Notes under the pieces: generated by a model
Seen by the model: the letters and a program-made list of their open reading frames with translations, nothing else
Databases searched by the model: none
What the model was told of the DNA's origin: nothing
Shown: piece by piece, positions 24,262 through 32,764 of the stretch
Numbering within the stretch: position 1 is the first letter of the stretch
Layout of the letters: each line of letters begins with the position of its first letter
Translations under genes and position numbers: made by a program
Source: PNNG01 sp964577055
Lineage (GTDB): Bacteria; Bacteroidota; Bacteroidia; UBA7662
Direction: 5' to 3'
Length of the DNA: 64,000 nucleotides
Assembly: GCA_964577055.1 (NCBI GenBank)
Contig: CAZNWC010000003.1
Span: 1 to 64,000 of the forward strand

Positions 24262-24905
24262 TTGGCGACGTTATTGGCCTAAAGCCGGCCTACCTCGAAA
24301 CGGGCAGGCAAATATTGGCCGCCCTGCCCGCTGCATTTTTTCAGCAGCGACGCATCATCCAAATTGCAGGAGAATCGGGCAGTGGCAAATCAGTAACTGC
24401 GGTAAGCCTCCAACGTTTGTTGATGGGAGAGGGGATAGATGCCATGATTTTGCATCAAGATGATTATTTTCATTTACCACCTGCTTCCAACCATCAAAAA
24501 CGGGTCGATGATATCGCATGGGTTGGGCCTCAGGAGGTAAAGCTTGCCTTACTGGCTGCACATCAACAAGCCTTTTTGCGCGGCGATACGAGCATCGAAA
24601 AGCCCTTGGTAGACTACCACGAAAACCAAATTTTATCGGAAATAGTACGGCTTGCTGCTTACCAGGTATTGTTGGTGGAAGGTACTTATGTATTTGATGC
24701 AGGGGCTGCCGATTTGCGCATATTTATGGCACGCAACTACTTGCAAACGCGAAAAAACCGGGAGGAACGGGCCAGGGAACTCCAGACCGATTTTCTTGAA
24801 TTGGTGTTGGGCATCGAACATCAAATCATCCAAAAGCAATGTGAAAAAGCACATTTTTTGGTGCAGACCGATTATTCCCTTCAAATCTTACAACTCCCCG
24901 CATGA
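24258..24905 (+). CDS. P-loop kinase of the uridine kinase/phosphoribulokinase superfamily
   Basis: A 215-residue P-loop protein with Walker A GESGSGKS (about 38-45), a DDYFHLPP segment, KPLVDYHENQ and VLLVEGTYVF, all placed as in uridine kinase, pantothenate kinase and phosphoribulokinase. It lacks clear uridine-kinase base-recognition features. ATGA overlaps on both sides lock it between the hydrolase and the transporter, so it almost certainly acts in the same pathway, possibly phosphorylating a released hexose, which would be unusual for this fold. The substrate is unknown; the fold is firm. Confidence 0.8.
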   Translation: MIGDVIGLKPAYLETGRQILAALPAAFFQQRRIIQIAGESGSGKSVTAVSLQRLLMGEGIDAMILHQDDYFHLPPASNHQKRVDDIAWVGPQEVKLALLAAHQQAFLRGDTSIEKPLVDYHENQILSEIVRLAAYQVLLVEGTYVFDAGAADLRIFMARNYLQTRKNREERARELQTDFLELVLGIEHQIIQKQCEKAHFLVQTDYSLQILQLPA

Positions 24906-26218
24906 CCAAACGCAAACTGAGTTTCTGGCAAATTTGGAACATGAGCTTCGGCTTTTTAGGTGTTCAATATGCCTTCGGTCTCCAACAAGCCAATATGAGT
25001 CCGGTTTACCGCTACCTCGGCGCCGACGAAGCCCAAATACCTTATCTCTGGTTGGCCGGGCCCATCACCGGACTTTTGGTGCAGCCCATTGTAGGGGCTA
25101 TGAGCGACAAAACCTGGCACCCATTTTTTGGTCGCCGACGCGGCTTCATTTTGGTAGGAGCTATCCTTACCAGTTTGGCTTTGGTGCTCATGCCTCATTC
25201 GCGCATGTTGTGGCATGCGGCTGCCTTGTTGTGGTTGCTCGATGGTGCGGCCAACGTAACCATGGAGCCTTTTAGGGCTTTGATTGCCGATAAACTCGAT
25301 GAAAGCCAGCGGCCTTTGGGCTTTTCCATCCAGAGTTTGTTCGTGGGTTTGGGGCAAGTATTGGCTAACCTCATGCCCTTTATTTTAGGTGTTCTGGGCT
25401 TTTTAAGCAGCCCTGATATGAGCGGTTCCGACATTCCGCTATTTGTGCGGTTGTCGTTTTACATTGGTGCCACCACCATTTTAATTGCCGTATTGGTAAC
25501 GGTTTTGAGCACCCGCGAGGAGCCCCCATCGGTCGAAGAATTGGCTGCTCACAAAAAGGGGGGCCTAGCTTCGGCTTTTAGCGATGTGGTAACCGCCATC
25601 CGTGAAATGCCTGCCGGTATGAAGCAATTATGGTGGGTGAAGTTTTTTACTTGGATGGCTTTGCCGCTCATGTGGCAGTACTACGGCTTGGCCATTGCGC
25701 GCCATGCATTTGGCGCTGCTGAGGCTGGCATGCCTGGTTTCGACGAAGGCATCAAGTATGGCAATCTCGGTTTTGGGGTTTTTAGTGCTTCCTGCTTTTT
25801 ATTTTCGCTCACCTTGCCCTATGTCGCCCGCAAATTGGGCCGACGCAGCACGCATGCTTTGCTCTTGTTTACGGGTGCTTTGGGTTTTGGCGGGATGTGG
25901 TTTGCCGAATCGGCATTCGACTTTGTGGCCTTGATGTTGCCGGTGGGCATTGCCTGGTCGTCGATCATGGCCATGCCGTATGTGATGCTGGCAGCGGCCG
26001 TACCCGAAGACCGAATGGGGGTGTACATGGGTATTTTCAACATGTTCATCGTCATCCCACAAATCATGAGCATGCTGTTGGTGCCGCAAATCTACGAGCC
26101 TATTTTGGCCGGTGATCCGCGCAATGCCCTGTTGCTGGCCGCTGTTTTATTGATTTTTGCCGCCGTGTCGAACCGTTGGGTAAAATTGCCCAAGCCTGTT
26201 GCCGAAATCGAGGCTTAA
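24902..26218 (+). CDS. MFS disaccharide transporter, SUT/SLC45 type
   Basis: A 438-residue 12-helix carrier. The N-terminal FWQIWNMSFGFLGVQYAFGL, YLWLAGPITGLLVQPIVGAMSD and FGRRRGFILVG are hallmark blocks of the GPH/SUT group that imports sucrose, maltose and similar disaccharides with protons. It is the last gene of the four-gene operon and overlaps the kinase by 4 nt. Its 3' end overlaps the convergent HIRAN-like gene by 4 nt. It would take the sugar from periplasm to cytoplasm for the non-secreted hydrolase. Confidence 0.9.
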   Translation: MTKRKLSFWQIWNMSFGFLGVQYAFGLQQANMSPVYRYLGADEAQIPYLWLAGPITGLLVQPIVGAMSDKTWHPFFGRRRGFILVGAILTSLALVLMPHSRMLWHAAALLWLLDGAANVTMEPFRALIADKLDESQRPLGFSIQSLFVGLGQVLANLMPFILGVLGFLSSPDMSGSDIPLFVRLSFYIGATTILIAVLVTVLSTREEPPSVEELAAHKKGGLASAFSDVVTAIREMPAGMKQLWWVKFFTWMALPLMWQYYGLAIARHAFGAAEAGMPGFDEGIKYGNLGFGVFSASCFLFSLTLPYVARKLGRRSTHALLLFTGALGFGGMWFAESAFDFVALMLPVGIAWSSIMAMPYVMLAAAVPEDRMGVYMGIFNMFIVIPQIMSMLLVPQIYEPILAGDPRNALLLAAVLLIFAAVSNRWVKLPKPVAEIEA

Positions 26219-26568
26219 GGCCGGGTAACCCGGAGCCTCAAACCGCATCTTCCCCACTCATCGTCCATGGCCAGCAAGCGAATGCTGAAGCTTTCGCCGG
26301 CTTTTTTCCATGCGAACAGCTGTTGGGCTTCGGGCAGTGGTACATATCCGAGGCAATGCAGACCCTGGTATACGCACACATTGGCCAATTGCAGTTCACG
26401 GTCATAATCGAAGCGTAGTTTAACTGGTTTGCGGGCATCAAAGTGGATGGTTTTACCTGCCCGAAGTACCAAATGGGTGTCGAGCAACAAAATTTGGTTG
26501 CGTACCACTGGCTGTGGTGCAAAAAGCGACCAGGGCCAGGCGAGCGAGAGGGAGGCCGACTGTAGCAT
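26215..26568 (-). CDS. HIRAN-like domain protein
   Basis: A 117-residue soluble protein. The C-terminal 80 residues fit the HIRAN pattern seen at the N-terminus of Rad5/HLTF helicases and as a lone domain in bacteria: VKLRFDYDRELQLANVCVY, then GLHCLGYVPLPEAQQLFAW, then a strand-rich end. HIRAN domains bind 3' DNA ends. The usual NPYDPNA block is replaced by RELQLANV, so the match is partial. Its start overlaps the stop of a 46-residue gene upstream (TGATG), making a coupled pair of unknown role. Confidence 0.55.
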   Translation of the reverse strand: MLQSASLSLAWPWSLFAPQPVVRNQILLLDTHLVLRAGKTIHFDARKPVKLRFDYDRELQLANVCVYQGLHCLGYVPLPEAQQLFAWKKAGESFSIRLLAMDDEWGRCGLRLRVTRP

Positions 26569-26708
26569 CAGGCAGCCTCCCTTACGGTTACTTCTTCGGT
26601 TTCGCCTTCGCTGAAGTAAGCTTCGAGGGCCTCAAAATCTTCGGGCAAACAGTCGAGCACCTGGTCTACAATCAAAATCGGACGGCTTTTGCGGATTTGC
26701 TTTTTCAT
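26568..26708 (-). CDS. 46-residue acidic protein upstream of the HIRAN-like gene
   Basis: Short reading frame starting MKKQIRKSRPILIVDQVL and ending EEVTVREAA. It has a basic N-terminus, a hydrophobic core (PILIVDQVLDCL) and an acidic C-terminal half (LPEDFEALEAYFSEGETEE). The stop codon shares a base with the ATG of the HIRAN-like gene (TGATG), the usual sign of translational coupling, which together with its non-random composition is the evidence that it is real. It could be a regulatory or assembly partner of the HIRAN-like protein. Confidence 0.55.
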   Translation of the reverse strand: MKKQIRKSRPILIVDQVLDCLPEDFEALEAYFSEGETEEVTVREAA

Positions 26709-26880
26709 GGTTCCTGCGTTTTTGTTGATTCAAAATTGGGGCACACCAATGACATCTCTTGTCATTCAACAAAAAGACTTAAAATGGCTGCCAGATGCGG
26801 CGCTTTTTGGTGCAACCTGCTTTTTTCGGCCGCCGGCATGACCAACCCCCGATGTCAAGCCTCACTCCAACAGCATTCCG

Positions 26881-26888
26881 TATCTTTG
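26881..26888 (+). promoter_or_regulatory. thiL promoter element TATCTTTG
   Basis: Exact TAnnTTTG match 4 nt before the thiL ATG, the same layout as rlmN; suggests a leaderless transcript. Confidence 0.6.
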
Positions 26889-26892
26889 CGGC

Positions 26893-27942
26893 ATGTCAGC
26901 ACTTTTTAATGAATCGCCCAAACTCACGCCCATCAGCCAAGTGGGTGAACAAGGACTCATCCGCCTGCTTACCCAAAACATCCGGCACCATCAAAAAGGC
27001 ACTTTGCTGGGAGCTGGCGACGATGCCGCTGTCATTGAGCTGCCTGCAGGCGAACAGTGGGTGGTGAGCACCGATAGTTTGGTGGAGGGTGTTCATTTCG
27101 ATCTGACCTATACACCCCTCAAACATTTGGGTTTTAAAGCCGTGGTAGTAGCCATCAGCGATTTGTTGGCCATGCGGGCCAAACCCCGACAATTGACCGT
27201 TGCTTTGGCCATTTCAGCCAAATACACCGTAGAGTCAATGGAAGAATTGTACAGAGGTATTTTGGCCGCTTGCGAGCAGTATGAAATCGATTTGGTTGGT
27301 GGTGATGTGACCGCTTCAGCAGGTGGGTTGTTCATTAGCCTTACCGCCATGGGCAGCGTACCTGTGGGTCAATGGGTGAAGCGCAGCACGGCCAAAGCCG
27401 GTGATTTGATTTGTGTAACAGGTGATTTGGGTGGCGCTTTTGTGGGCCTGAACCTGTTGGAGCGCGAAAAACGCGTTTTCAAGTCACATCCTGATGTGCA
27501 GCCCGATTTTGGTGACAATGACTATCTGCTGCAACGCCAATTGCGGCCCGAAGCCAGGGTAGACATGCTCGAGGTTTTTGACCGCCTGCAAATCCAACCC
27601 ACGGCCATGATCGATTTGAGCGATGGACTGGGCCGCGACTTAGAAGCCTTGTGCATGGCCTCGGAAGTAGGTTGCAAATTGTATGAAGACAAATTGCCCA
27701 TCGACCCCAAAACCATGAGCCAGGCGTTGGATTTCAATCTCGATCCAACATTGTGCGTGCTCAGTGGCGGTGAAGACCATGAGCTTTTGTTTACCATTGC
27801 AACAGCTGACTACGACAAAGTGAAAAACCATCCCGACATCACGGTGGTAGGCCACCTCACAGATGTTTCTGAGGGATTGTACCTGGTATCAAAGGGGGGC
27901 AATGCCATGGAATTGAAAAGCAGGATGTACGTGCCTGAGTGA
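26893..27942 (+). CDS. thiL: Thiamine-monophosphate kinase
   Basis: Converts thiamine monophosphate to thiamine diphosphate with ATP, the last step of cofactor synthesis. The 349-residue protein shows the ThiL/PurM-fold signatures GAGDDAAV, STDSLVEGVHF, LVGGDVTAS, TGDLGGAF, IDLSDGLGRDLE and SGGEDHELLF in order. SelD, HypE and PurM are excluded by these blocks. The start is set by the promoter element 4 nt upstream and normal length. It is alone; no other thiamine genes are in the window. Confidence 0.95.
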   Translation: MSALFNESPKLTPISQVGEQGLIRLLTQNIRHHQKGTLLGAGDDAAVIELPAGEQWVVSTDSLVEGVHFDLTYTPLKHLGFKAVVVAISDLLAMRAKPRQLTVALAISAKYTVESMEELYRGILAACEQYEIDLVGGDVTASAGGLFISLTAMGSVPVGQWVKRSTAKAGDLICVTGDLGGAFVGLNLLEREKRVFKSHPDVQPDFGDNDYLLQRQLRPEARVDMLEVFDRLQIQPTAMIDLSDGLGRDLEALCMASEVGCKLYEDKLPIDPKTMSQALDFNLDPTLCVLSGGEDHELLFTIATADYDKVKNHPDITVVGHLTDVSEGLYLVSKGGNAMELKSRMYVPE

Positions 27943-28326
27943 ATATTTTGCTCAGCGACATGGCTACATGCCACTATGCAAGGCGTACTTACTAGCGTTA
28001 AAAGTTAAAAGTTAATAACCAAGGGGGGAGTTGTGTTGATGAAAGCGCAGCCTCACGCCTTGGTTTAGAAAGCCCAACTCCTTGTTATCTAAGCGCATTT
28101 GGGAGAGTGATTTTCCATTGTTACGGGAGTGTTTCGCATTAGCGAAGTTGACTCATCGCTGAATCTTAGGGGGATGCTATAGCGGTCTGCCAATTTGGCT
28201 GAATGAAATACAATGGCCTCATTGTTGACTTGTAAGGCCGTATCCAAATGCAAAGAGCGCGACCAAAAGCTGCTGCTCTTTTGTTAACTTTGGCAGGTTT
28301 AAGCATTCATTCCGTATTTACACCGC
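27943..28326. other. Intergenic region before secA with a long imperfect inverted repeat
   Basis: No gene. ATAACCAAGG-ggg-AGTTG (28014-28032) and CAACTCC-TTGTTAT (about 28075-28088) can pair into a stem of some 14 bp with bulges, enclosing about 45 nt. This could be a structured RNA or transcript end. A TAACTTTG promoter element for secA lies at 28285-28292. Confidence 0.45.
28285..28292 (+). promoter_or_regulatory. secA promoter element TAACTTTG
   Basis: TAnnTTTG match 34 nt before the secA start. Confidence 0.5.
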
Positions 28327-31300
28327 ATGTTAGGTATTTTCACCAAAGCCCTGAATAGCATCTTCGGCAATAAGTCCGACCGCGATATCAAAGTCCTGCT
28401 TCCCCGTGTGGCCGAAATCAATGGTCACTATGAGCAGTTACGTTCACTGAGCAACGATCAGTTGCGCGCCAAAACCATCGAATTCCGCGCTCGTATTCAA
28501 CAGGCCCTTGCCGAAACCAATGCGCAGTTAGTCGATTTGAGAAGTCAGGCCGAAAAGCTGTCGGCAGGTGCCATCGACGAGAAGTTTGAGTTGTTCAGCA
28601 CCATCGACAAGCTCGAAAAAGAGCGCGATACCATCCTCGAAAAGGCCTTAGATGAGCTGCTACCCGAAGCATTCGCAGTGGTAAAAGAAACTGCCCGCCG
28701 TTTTACCGAAAACGAAACGCTGGAAGTAACAGCCACCGAAATGGACCGTGACCTCGCCGCCAGCAAAGATTTTGTGCGCATCGAAGGCCACAAAGCCATC
28801 TACCAAAACCGCTGGATGGCCGCCGGCAACGAAGTGGTGTGGAACATGGTCCACTACGATGTTCAGCTCATTGGCGGTATGGTGCTGCACAGCGGTAAAA
28901 TTGCCGAAATGGCCACTGGTGAAGGTAAAACCCTCGTTTCAACCTTGCCTGCCTACCTCAATGCCCTCAGCGGCATGGGTGTACACCTGGTAACAGTGAA
29001 CGACTACCTCGCCAAACGCGACGCCGAGTGGAATGGTCCCCTATTCCAATTCCACGGCATCAGTGTTGATTGCATCGATAAACACCAGCCCAATTCGCCC
29101 CAGCGCCGCAAGGCATACCTGGCCGACATCACCTACGGTACCAACAATGAATTTGGCTTCGACTACCTGCGCGATAATATGGCGCATGCCCCCGAAGCCC
29201 TTGTGCAGCGCAAGCACCATTTCGCCATGGTGGATGAGGTTGACTCGGTACTGATTGACGATGCCCGTACACCTTTGATCATCAGTGGTCCGGTGCCCCG
29301 AGGCGACATCCATGAATTCCAGGAGCTCAAGCCACGCATCGAGCGCTTGGTAGACGCCCAGAAGCGCTTTGTAAATACGGCCCTCACCGATGCCAAAAAA
29401 CTATTGGCCGAAGGTAAAAACGAAGAAGGCGGTTTGGCCCTTTTCCGCGCTTACCGCGGCTTGCCCAAGAGCAAGGCCCTCATCAAGTTTTTGAGTGAAT
29501 CGGGCATGCGTGGTCAGTTGCAGAAAACAGAAGCCTATTACCTGCAAGACCAGCAAAAAGAAATGCACAAGGCCGATGAGCCGCTGTTCTTCACCATCGA
29601 CGAAAAGAATAACACCATCGAACTCACCGAAAAAGGCATTGAATTGATCACTGCCTCGGGCGAAGATCCCCACTTCTTCATCATGCCCGACGTGGGCGCC
29701 GAAGTGGCCGACATTGAAAAAAGCAGCCTCAGTGCCCAAGAAAAAGCCGATAAAAAGGCCAAGTTGATGGCCGATTTCCAGGTGAAGTCGGAGCGCATCC
29801 ACACCATGAACCAGTTGCTCAAGGCCTACTGCTTGTTCGAACGCGATGTGGAATACATCGTCGACCAAAACAAGGTGAAAATTGTAGACGAGCAAACAGG
29901 TCGTGTACTCGACGGTCGCCGCTACAGCGACGGACTGCACCAGGCCATCGAAGCCAAGGAAAACGTGAAGGTGGAAGCTGCTACACAGACTTTCGCAACG
30001 GTAACCCTGCAAAACTATTTTCGCATGTACCACAAGCTGGCCGGTATGACCGGTACGGCCGAAACCGAAGCTGGTGAATTGTGGGAAATTTACAAATTGG
30101 ACGTGGTGGTGATTCCTACCAACCGTCCCATCGTGCGCAAAGACGAAGAAGACGTGGTGTACAAAACCATGCGCGAAAAGTACAATGCGGTGATTGATGA
30201 GGTGGAAAAATTGGTAGCCGCCGGCCGTCCGGTACTCGTAGGTACTACTTCGGTAGAGACCTCCGAATTGCTGAGCCGCATGCTCAACCTGCGCAAAATC
30301 AAACACAACGTACTGAATGCCAAGCAGCACCAGCGCGAAGCCGAAATTGTGGCCGAAGCGGGTAGGGCAGGAACGGTGACCATCGCCACCAACATGGCTG
30401 GTCGTGGTACCGACATCAAACTCGGGCCTGGCGTGAAAGAAGCCGGTGGTTTGGCCATCATTGGTACCGAACGCCACGAATCGCGCCGTGTCGACCGCCA
30501 GTTGCGTGGTCGTGCCGGTCGCCAGGGTGACCCTGGTTCGTCGCAGTTCTTCGTATCGCTCGAAGACAACCTCATGCGATTGTTCGGTTCAGAGCGTATC
30601 AGCAAGGTGATGGATACCTTCGGCTACAAAGAAGGCGAAGTGATTCAGCACAGCATGATCACCAAGTCGATCGAGCGCGCCCAGAAAAAAGTGGAAGAAA
30701 ACAACTTCGGCATCCGCAAGCGTTTGTTAGAATATGACGATGTGATGAACTCGCAGCGTGAAGTAATTTACGGCAAGCGTCGCCATGCGTTGTACGGCGA
30801 TCGTTTGAGTGTCGACATCCGCAACATGATCAGCGACGTTGCTGCCGATGTGGTAGAGCGCCACCGCGACCAAGGCGATTTTGAAGCCTTCACCCTCGAT
30901 GTGATCCGCAATTTCGCCATGGAAACCAGCATCACCGCAGAAGCCTTTGCCAAAGAGAAAGTGGAACAGCTCAGTGCCCTGTTGGCGCAAGAAGCCCAAG
31001 CGGCATACGACGGCAAAAACGAAAGGGTAGCTGCCATGGCCATGCCGGTGATTCAGTCGGTATTCGAGCAAAAAGGCGATGTGGTGGAGAATATCGTGGT
31101 GCCATTCCAAATGGGCAATCGTGGGTTGCAGGTGGGTGTAAACCTCAAGAAGGCCTACGAAACCCAATGCCGCGATATCATCACCGAGTTTGAAAAAAGC
31201 ATCATGTTGCTGCTCATCGACGAGTCGTGGAAAAACCACCTGCGCGACATGGATGAGCTGAAACAATCGGTACAAAATGCCGTTTACGAGCAGAAAGACC

Positions 31301-31653
31301 CACTGGTTGTGTACAAAATGGAATCGTTTAACTTGTTTGAGCGCATGTTGAGTGAGCTGAATGCTGAAGCCACAGGTATGTTGTTCCAAGGCACCATTCC
31401 GGTACAAGACGCCAGCGAAGTGCGCGAACAGCGGACCATGCCAAGGGCCGCTCAGCCCGCGGTGCAGGCCAGTAAACCGGCATATACCAGCAGCAGTTCA
31501 GCCGCTCCGGCGCCAGCCATGGGCATGCCACAACAACCAGCGCCACGCCAAGCACAGCCCGTGCATGTGGGACCCAAAATCGGCCGCAACGATCCTTGTC
31601 CCTGCGGCAGTGGTAAAAAATTCAAAGCCTGCCACGGCAAAGAGGAGGCCTAA
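28327..31653 (+). CDS. secA: Preprotein translocase ATPase SecA
   Basis: Motor of Sec-dependent export at the SecYEG channel. The 1,108 residues match the enlarged SecA of Bacteroidota. Walker A is in MATGEGKTLV, motif II is VDEVDSVLIDDARTPLI, NBD2 has the GRAGRQGDPG block, and the C-terminal zinc motif is CPCGSGKKFKACHG (Cys-x-Cys-x8-Cys-His), which binds SecB or ribosomes. A Pro/Ala/Gln-rich linker precedes that motif. The stop overlaps the deoC start (TAATG), so secA leads a four-gene unit. Confidence 0.97.
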   Translation: MLGIFTKALNSIFGNKSDRDIKVLLPRVAEINGHYEQLRSLSNDQLRAKTIEFRARIQQALAETNAQLVDLRSQAEKLSAGAIDEKFELFSTIDKLEKERDTILEKALDELLPEAFAVVKETARRFTENETLEVTATEMDRDLAASKDFVRIEGHKAIYQNRWMAAGNEVVWNMVHYDVQLIGGMVLHSGKIAEMATGEGKTLVSTLPAYLNALSGMGVHLVTVNDYLAKRDAEWNGPLFQFHGISVDCIDKHQPNSPQRRKAYLADITYGTNNEFGFDYLRDNMAHAPEALVQRKHHFAMVDEVDSVLIDDARTPLIISGPVPRGDIHEFQELKPRIERLVDAQKRFVNTALTDAKKLLAEGKNEEGGLALFRAYRGLPKSKALIKFLSESGMRGQLQKTEAYYLQDQQKEMHKADEPLFFTIDEKNNTIELTEKGIELITASGEDPHFFIMPDVGAEVADIEKSSLSAQEKADKKAKLMADFQVKSERIHTMNQLLKAYCLFERDVEYIVDQNKVKIVDEQTGRVLDGRRYSDGLHQAIEAKENVKVEAATQTFATVTLQNYFRMYHKLAGMTGTAETEAGELWEIYKLDVVVIPTNRPIVRKDEEDVVYKTMREKYNAVIDEVEKLVAAGRPVLVGTTSVETSELLSRMLNLRKIKHNVLNAKQHQREAEIVAEAGRAGTVTIATNMAGRGTDIKLGPGVKEAGGLAIIGTERHESRRVDRQLRGRAGRQGDPGSSQFFVSLEDNLMRLFGSERISKVMDTFGYKEGEVIQHSMITKSIERAQKKVEENNFGIRKRLLEYDDVMNSQREVIYGKRRHALYGDRLSVDIRNMISDVAADVVERHRDQGDFEAFTLDVIRNFAMETSITAEAFAKEKVEQLSALLAQEAQAAYDGKNERVAAMAMPVIQSVFEQKGDVVENIVVPFQMGNRGLQVGVNLKKAYETQCRDIITEFEKSIMLLLIDESWKNHLRDMDELKQSVQNAVYEQKDPLVVYKMESFNLFERMLSELNAEATGMLFQGTIPVQDASEVREQRTMPRAAQPAVQASKPAYTSSSSAAPAPAMGMPQQPAPRQAQPVHVGPKIGRNDPCPCGSGKKFKACHGKEEA

Positions 31654-32303
31654 TGGACTTATTGGCCCGGCGTATTGACCATACCATGTTGTCGATGAAT
31701 ATGCAGCGCACAGATGTGTTGCGCTTGTGTGAGGAGGCCATGGTGTATGATTTTGCTGCGGTTTGTGTGCCCAGTTATTTTGTGCGCGACATGGCCGATG
31801 CCCTCCAGGGTAGCTTGGTGCGTGCTTGTACAGTCATCGGCTTTCCGTTTGGCTACCACCCTCCCCTTGTTAAGAAGCATGAGACCGAAACCGCCTTGCG
31901 TGCGGGTGCCACAGAAATTGATATGGTCGTAAATCTTGCTGCCTGGTATTCGGGCGACCGAAAATTGGTTGCCGATGAAATTGCTGCAATAAGCGCAGTC
32001 ACCCATGCCCATCAGGCCCGCATAAAAGTAATCATTGAAACAGGCTACTTGAATGCCACCGATTTGGCTGCTTTGTGTGAATTGTGTGCGCAGGCCAGGG
32101 TCGACTATGTAAAAACAAGTACGGGTTTCGGCAAAGAAGGGGCACAAATTGCGGTGGTGGAGGAGATGCGTCGTATATTGCCCGAAGAAGTGAAAATAAA
32201 AGCCTCTGGGGGCATTCGCGATAGAGCTTTTGCCTTGGCATTGTTGGCAGCAGGGGCCGATCGCATTGGCACTTCGGCAGGTATAAAAATGATAAGCGAA
32301 TGA
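31653..32303 (+). CDS. deoC: Deoxyribose-phosphate aldolase
   Basis: Class I aldolase splitting 2-deoxyribose-5-phosphate into glyceraldehyde-3-phosphate and acetaldehyde in deoxynucleoside breakdown. At 216 residues, it has the catalytic Lys in VKIKASGGIRD and a second Lys in VDYVKTSTGF, with the Asp of EIDMVVNL. Overlaps on both sides (TAATG with secA, ATGA with the SPOR gene) place it in the same transcript. Confidence 0.94.
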   Translation: MDLLARRIDHTMLSMNMQRTDVLRLCEEAMVYDFAAVCVPSYFVRDMADALQGSLVRACTVIGFPFGYHPPLVKKHETETALRAGATEIDMVVNLAAWYSGDRKLVADEIAAISAVTHAHQARIKVIIETGYLNATDLAALCELCAQARVDYVKTSTGFGKEGAQIAVVEEMRRILPEEVKIKASGGIRDRAFALALLAAGADRIGTSAGIKMISE

Positions 32304-32764
32304 AAGCACTGTTGATCTCTCTCTGTATGCTCCTTTCGGCCTTTGGGGTTGAAGCGCAGCGGCCGACTGCCAACGACAGTGAGCAGCGGTCGAAAAGTGT
32401 AAACGATACGCTTTCGCGGGCCCGGCGCGACAACGGCCGCACCGCCAATAAACCGGCCACACTTCCAGGTTACCGCATTCAGGTATTCAGTGGCAATAAC
32501 CGCTCACAGGCCATTCAAACACGTGCAGAGGTATTGGAAAAGTTTCCGGCCTATGCGGCTTATTTGATTTATAAGCAGCCCAGTTTTCGGGTGCGTGTTG
32601 GCGACTTTAGAACAAGGTCTGCCGCTCAGGAATTGTTGGCCGAGCTCAAAGTGCTGTACCCCGTAAGCTTTATCGTGCCCGATGAGGTACTGGAAAACCC
32701 CGTGATTGTACCCTTGTTAGATCCCGCAAGCGATTCTACTGATGTTAATAGAACAGATCCGTAA
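32300..32764 (+). CDS. Exported SPOR-domain protein
   Basis: A 154-residue protein with a signal peptide (about 1-20, ending VEAQ), a charged linker (DSEQRSKSVNDTLSRARRDN) and one SPOR domain (about 57-135: GYRIQVFSGNNRSQAIQTRAEV, then FRVRVGDFRTRSAAQELLAEL). SPOR domains bind denuded glycan strands of septal peptidoglycan, so a periplasmic cell-division or wall role is likely. It overlaps deoC by 4 nt and the amidohydrolase by 23 nt. Confidence 0.88.
   Translation: MKALLISLCMLLSAFGVEAQRPTANDSEQRSKSVNDTLSRARRDNGRTANKPATLPGYRIQVFSGNNRSQAIQTRAEVLEKFPAYAAYLIYKQPSFRVRVGDFRTRSAAQELLAELKVLYPVSFIVPDEVLENPVIVPLLDPASDSTDVNRTDP

Noticed and set aside
29401..30477. 358-codon frame antisense to secA
   Set aside because: His/Phe/Val-rich composition typical of an antisense shadow; no start signal.
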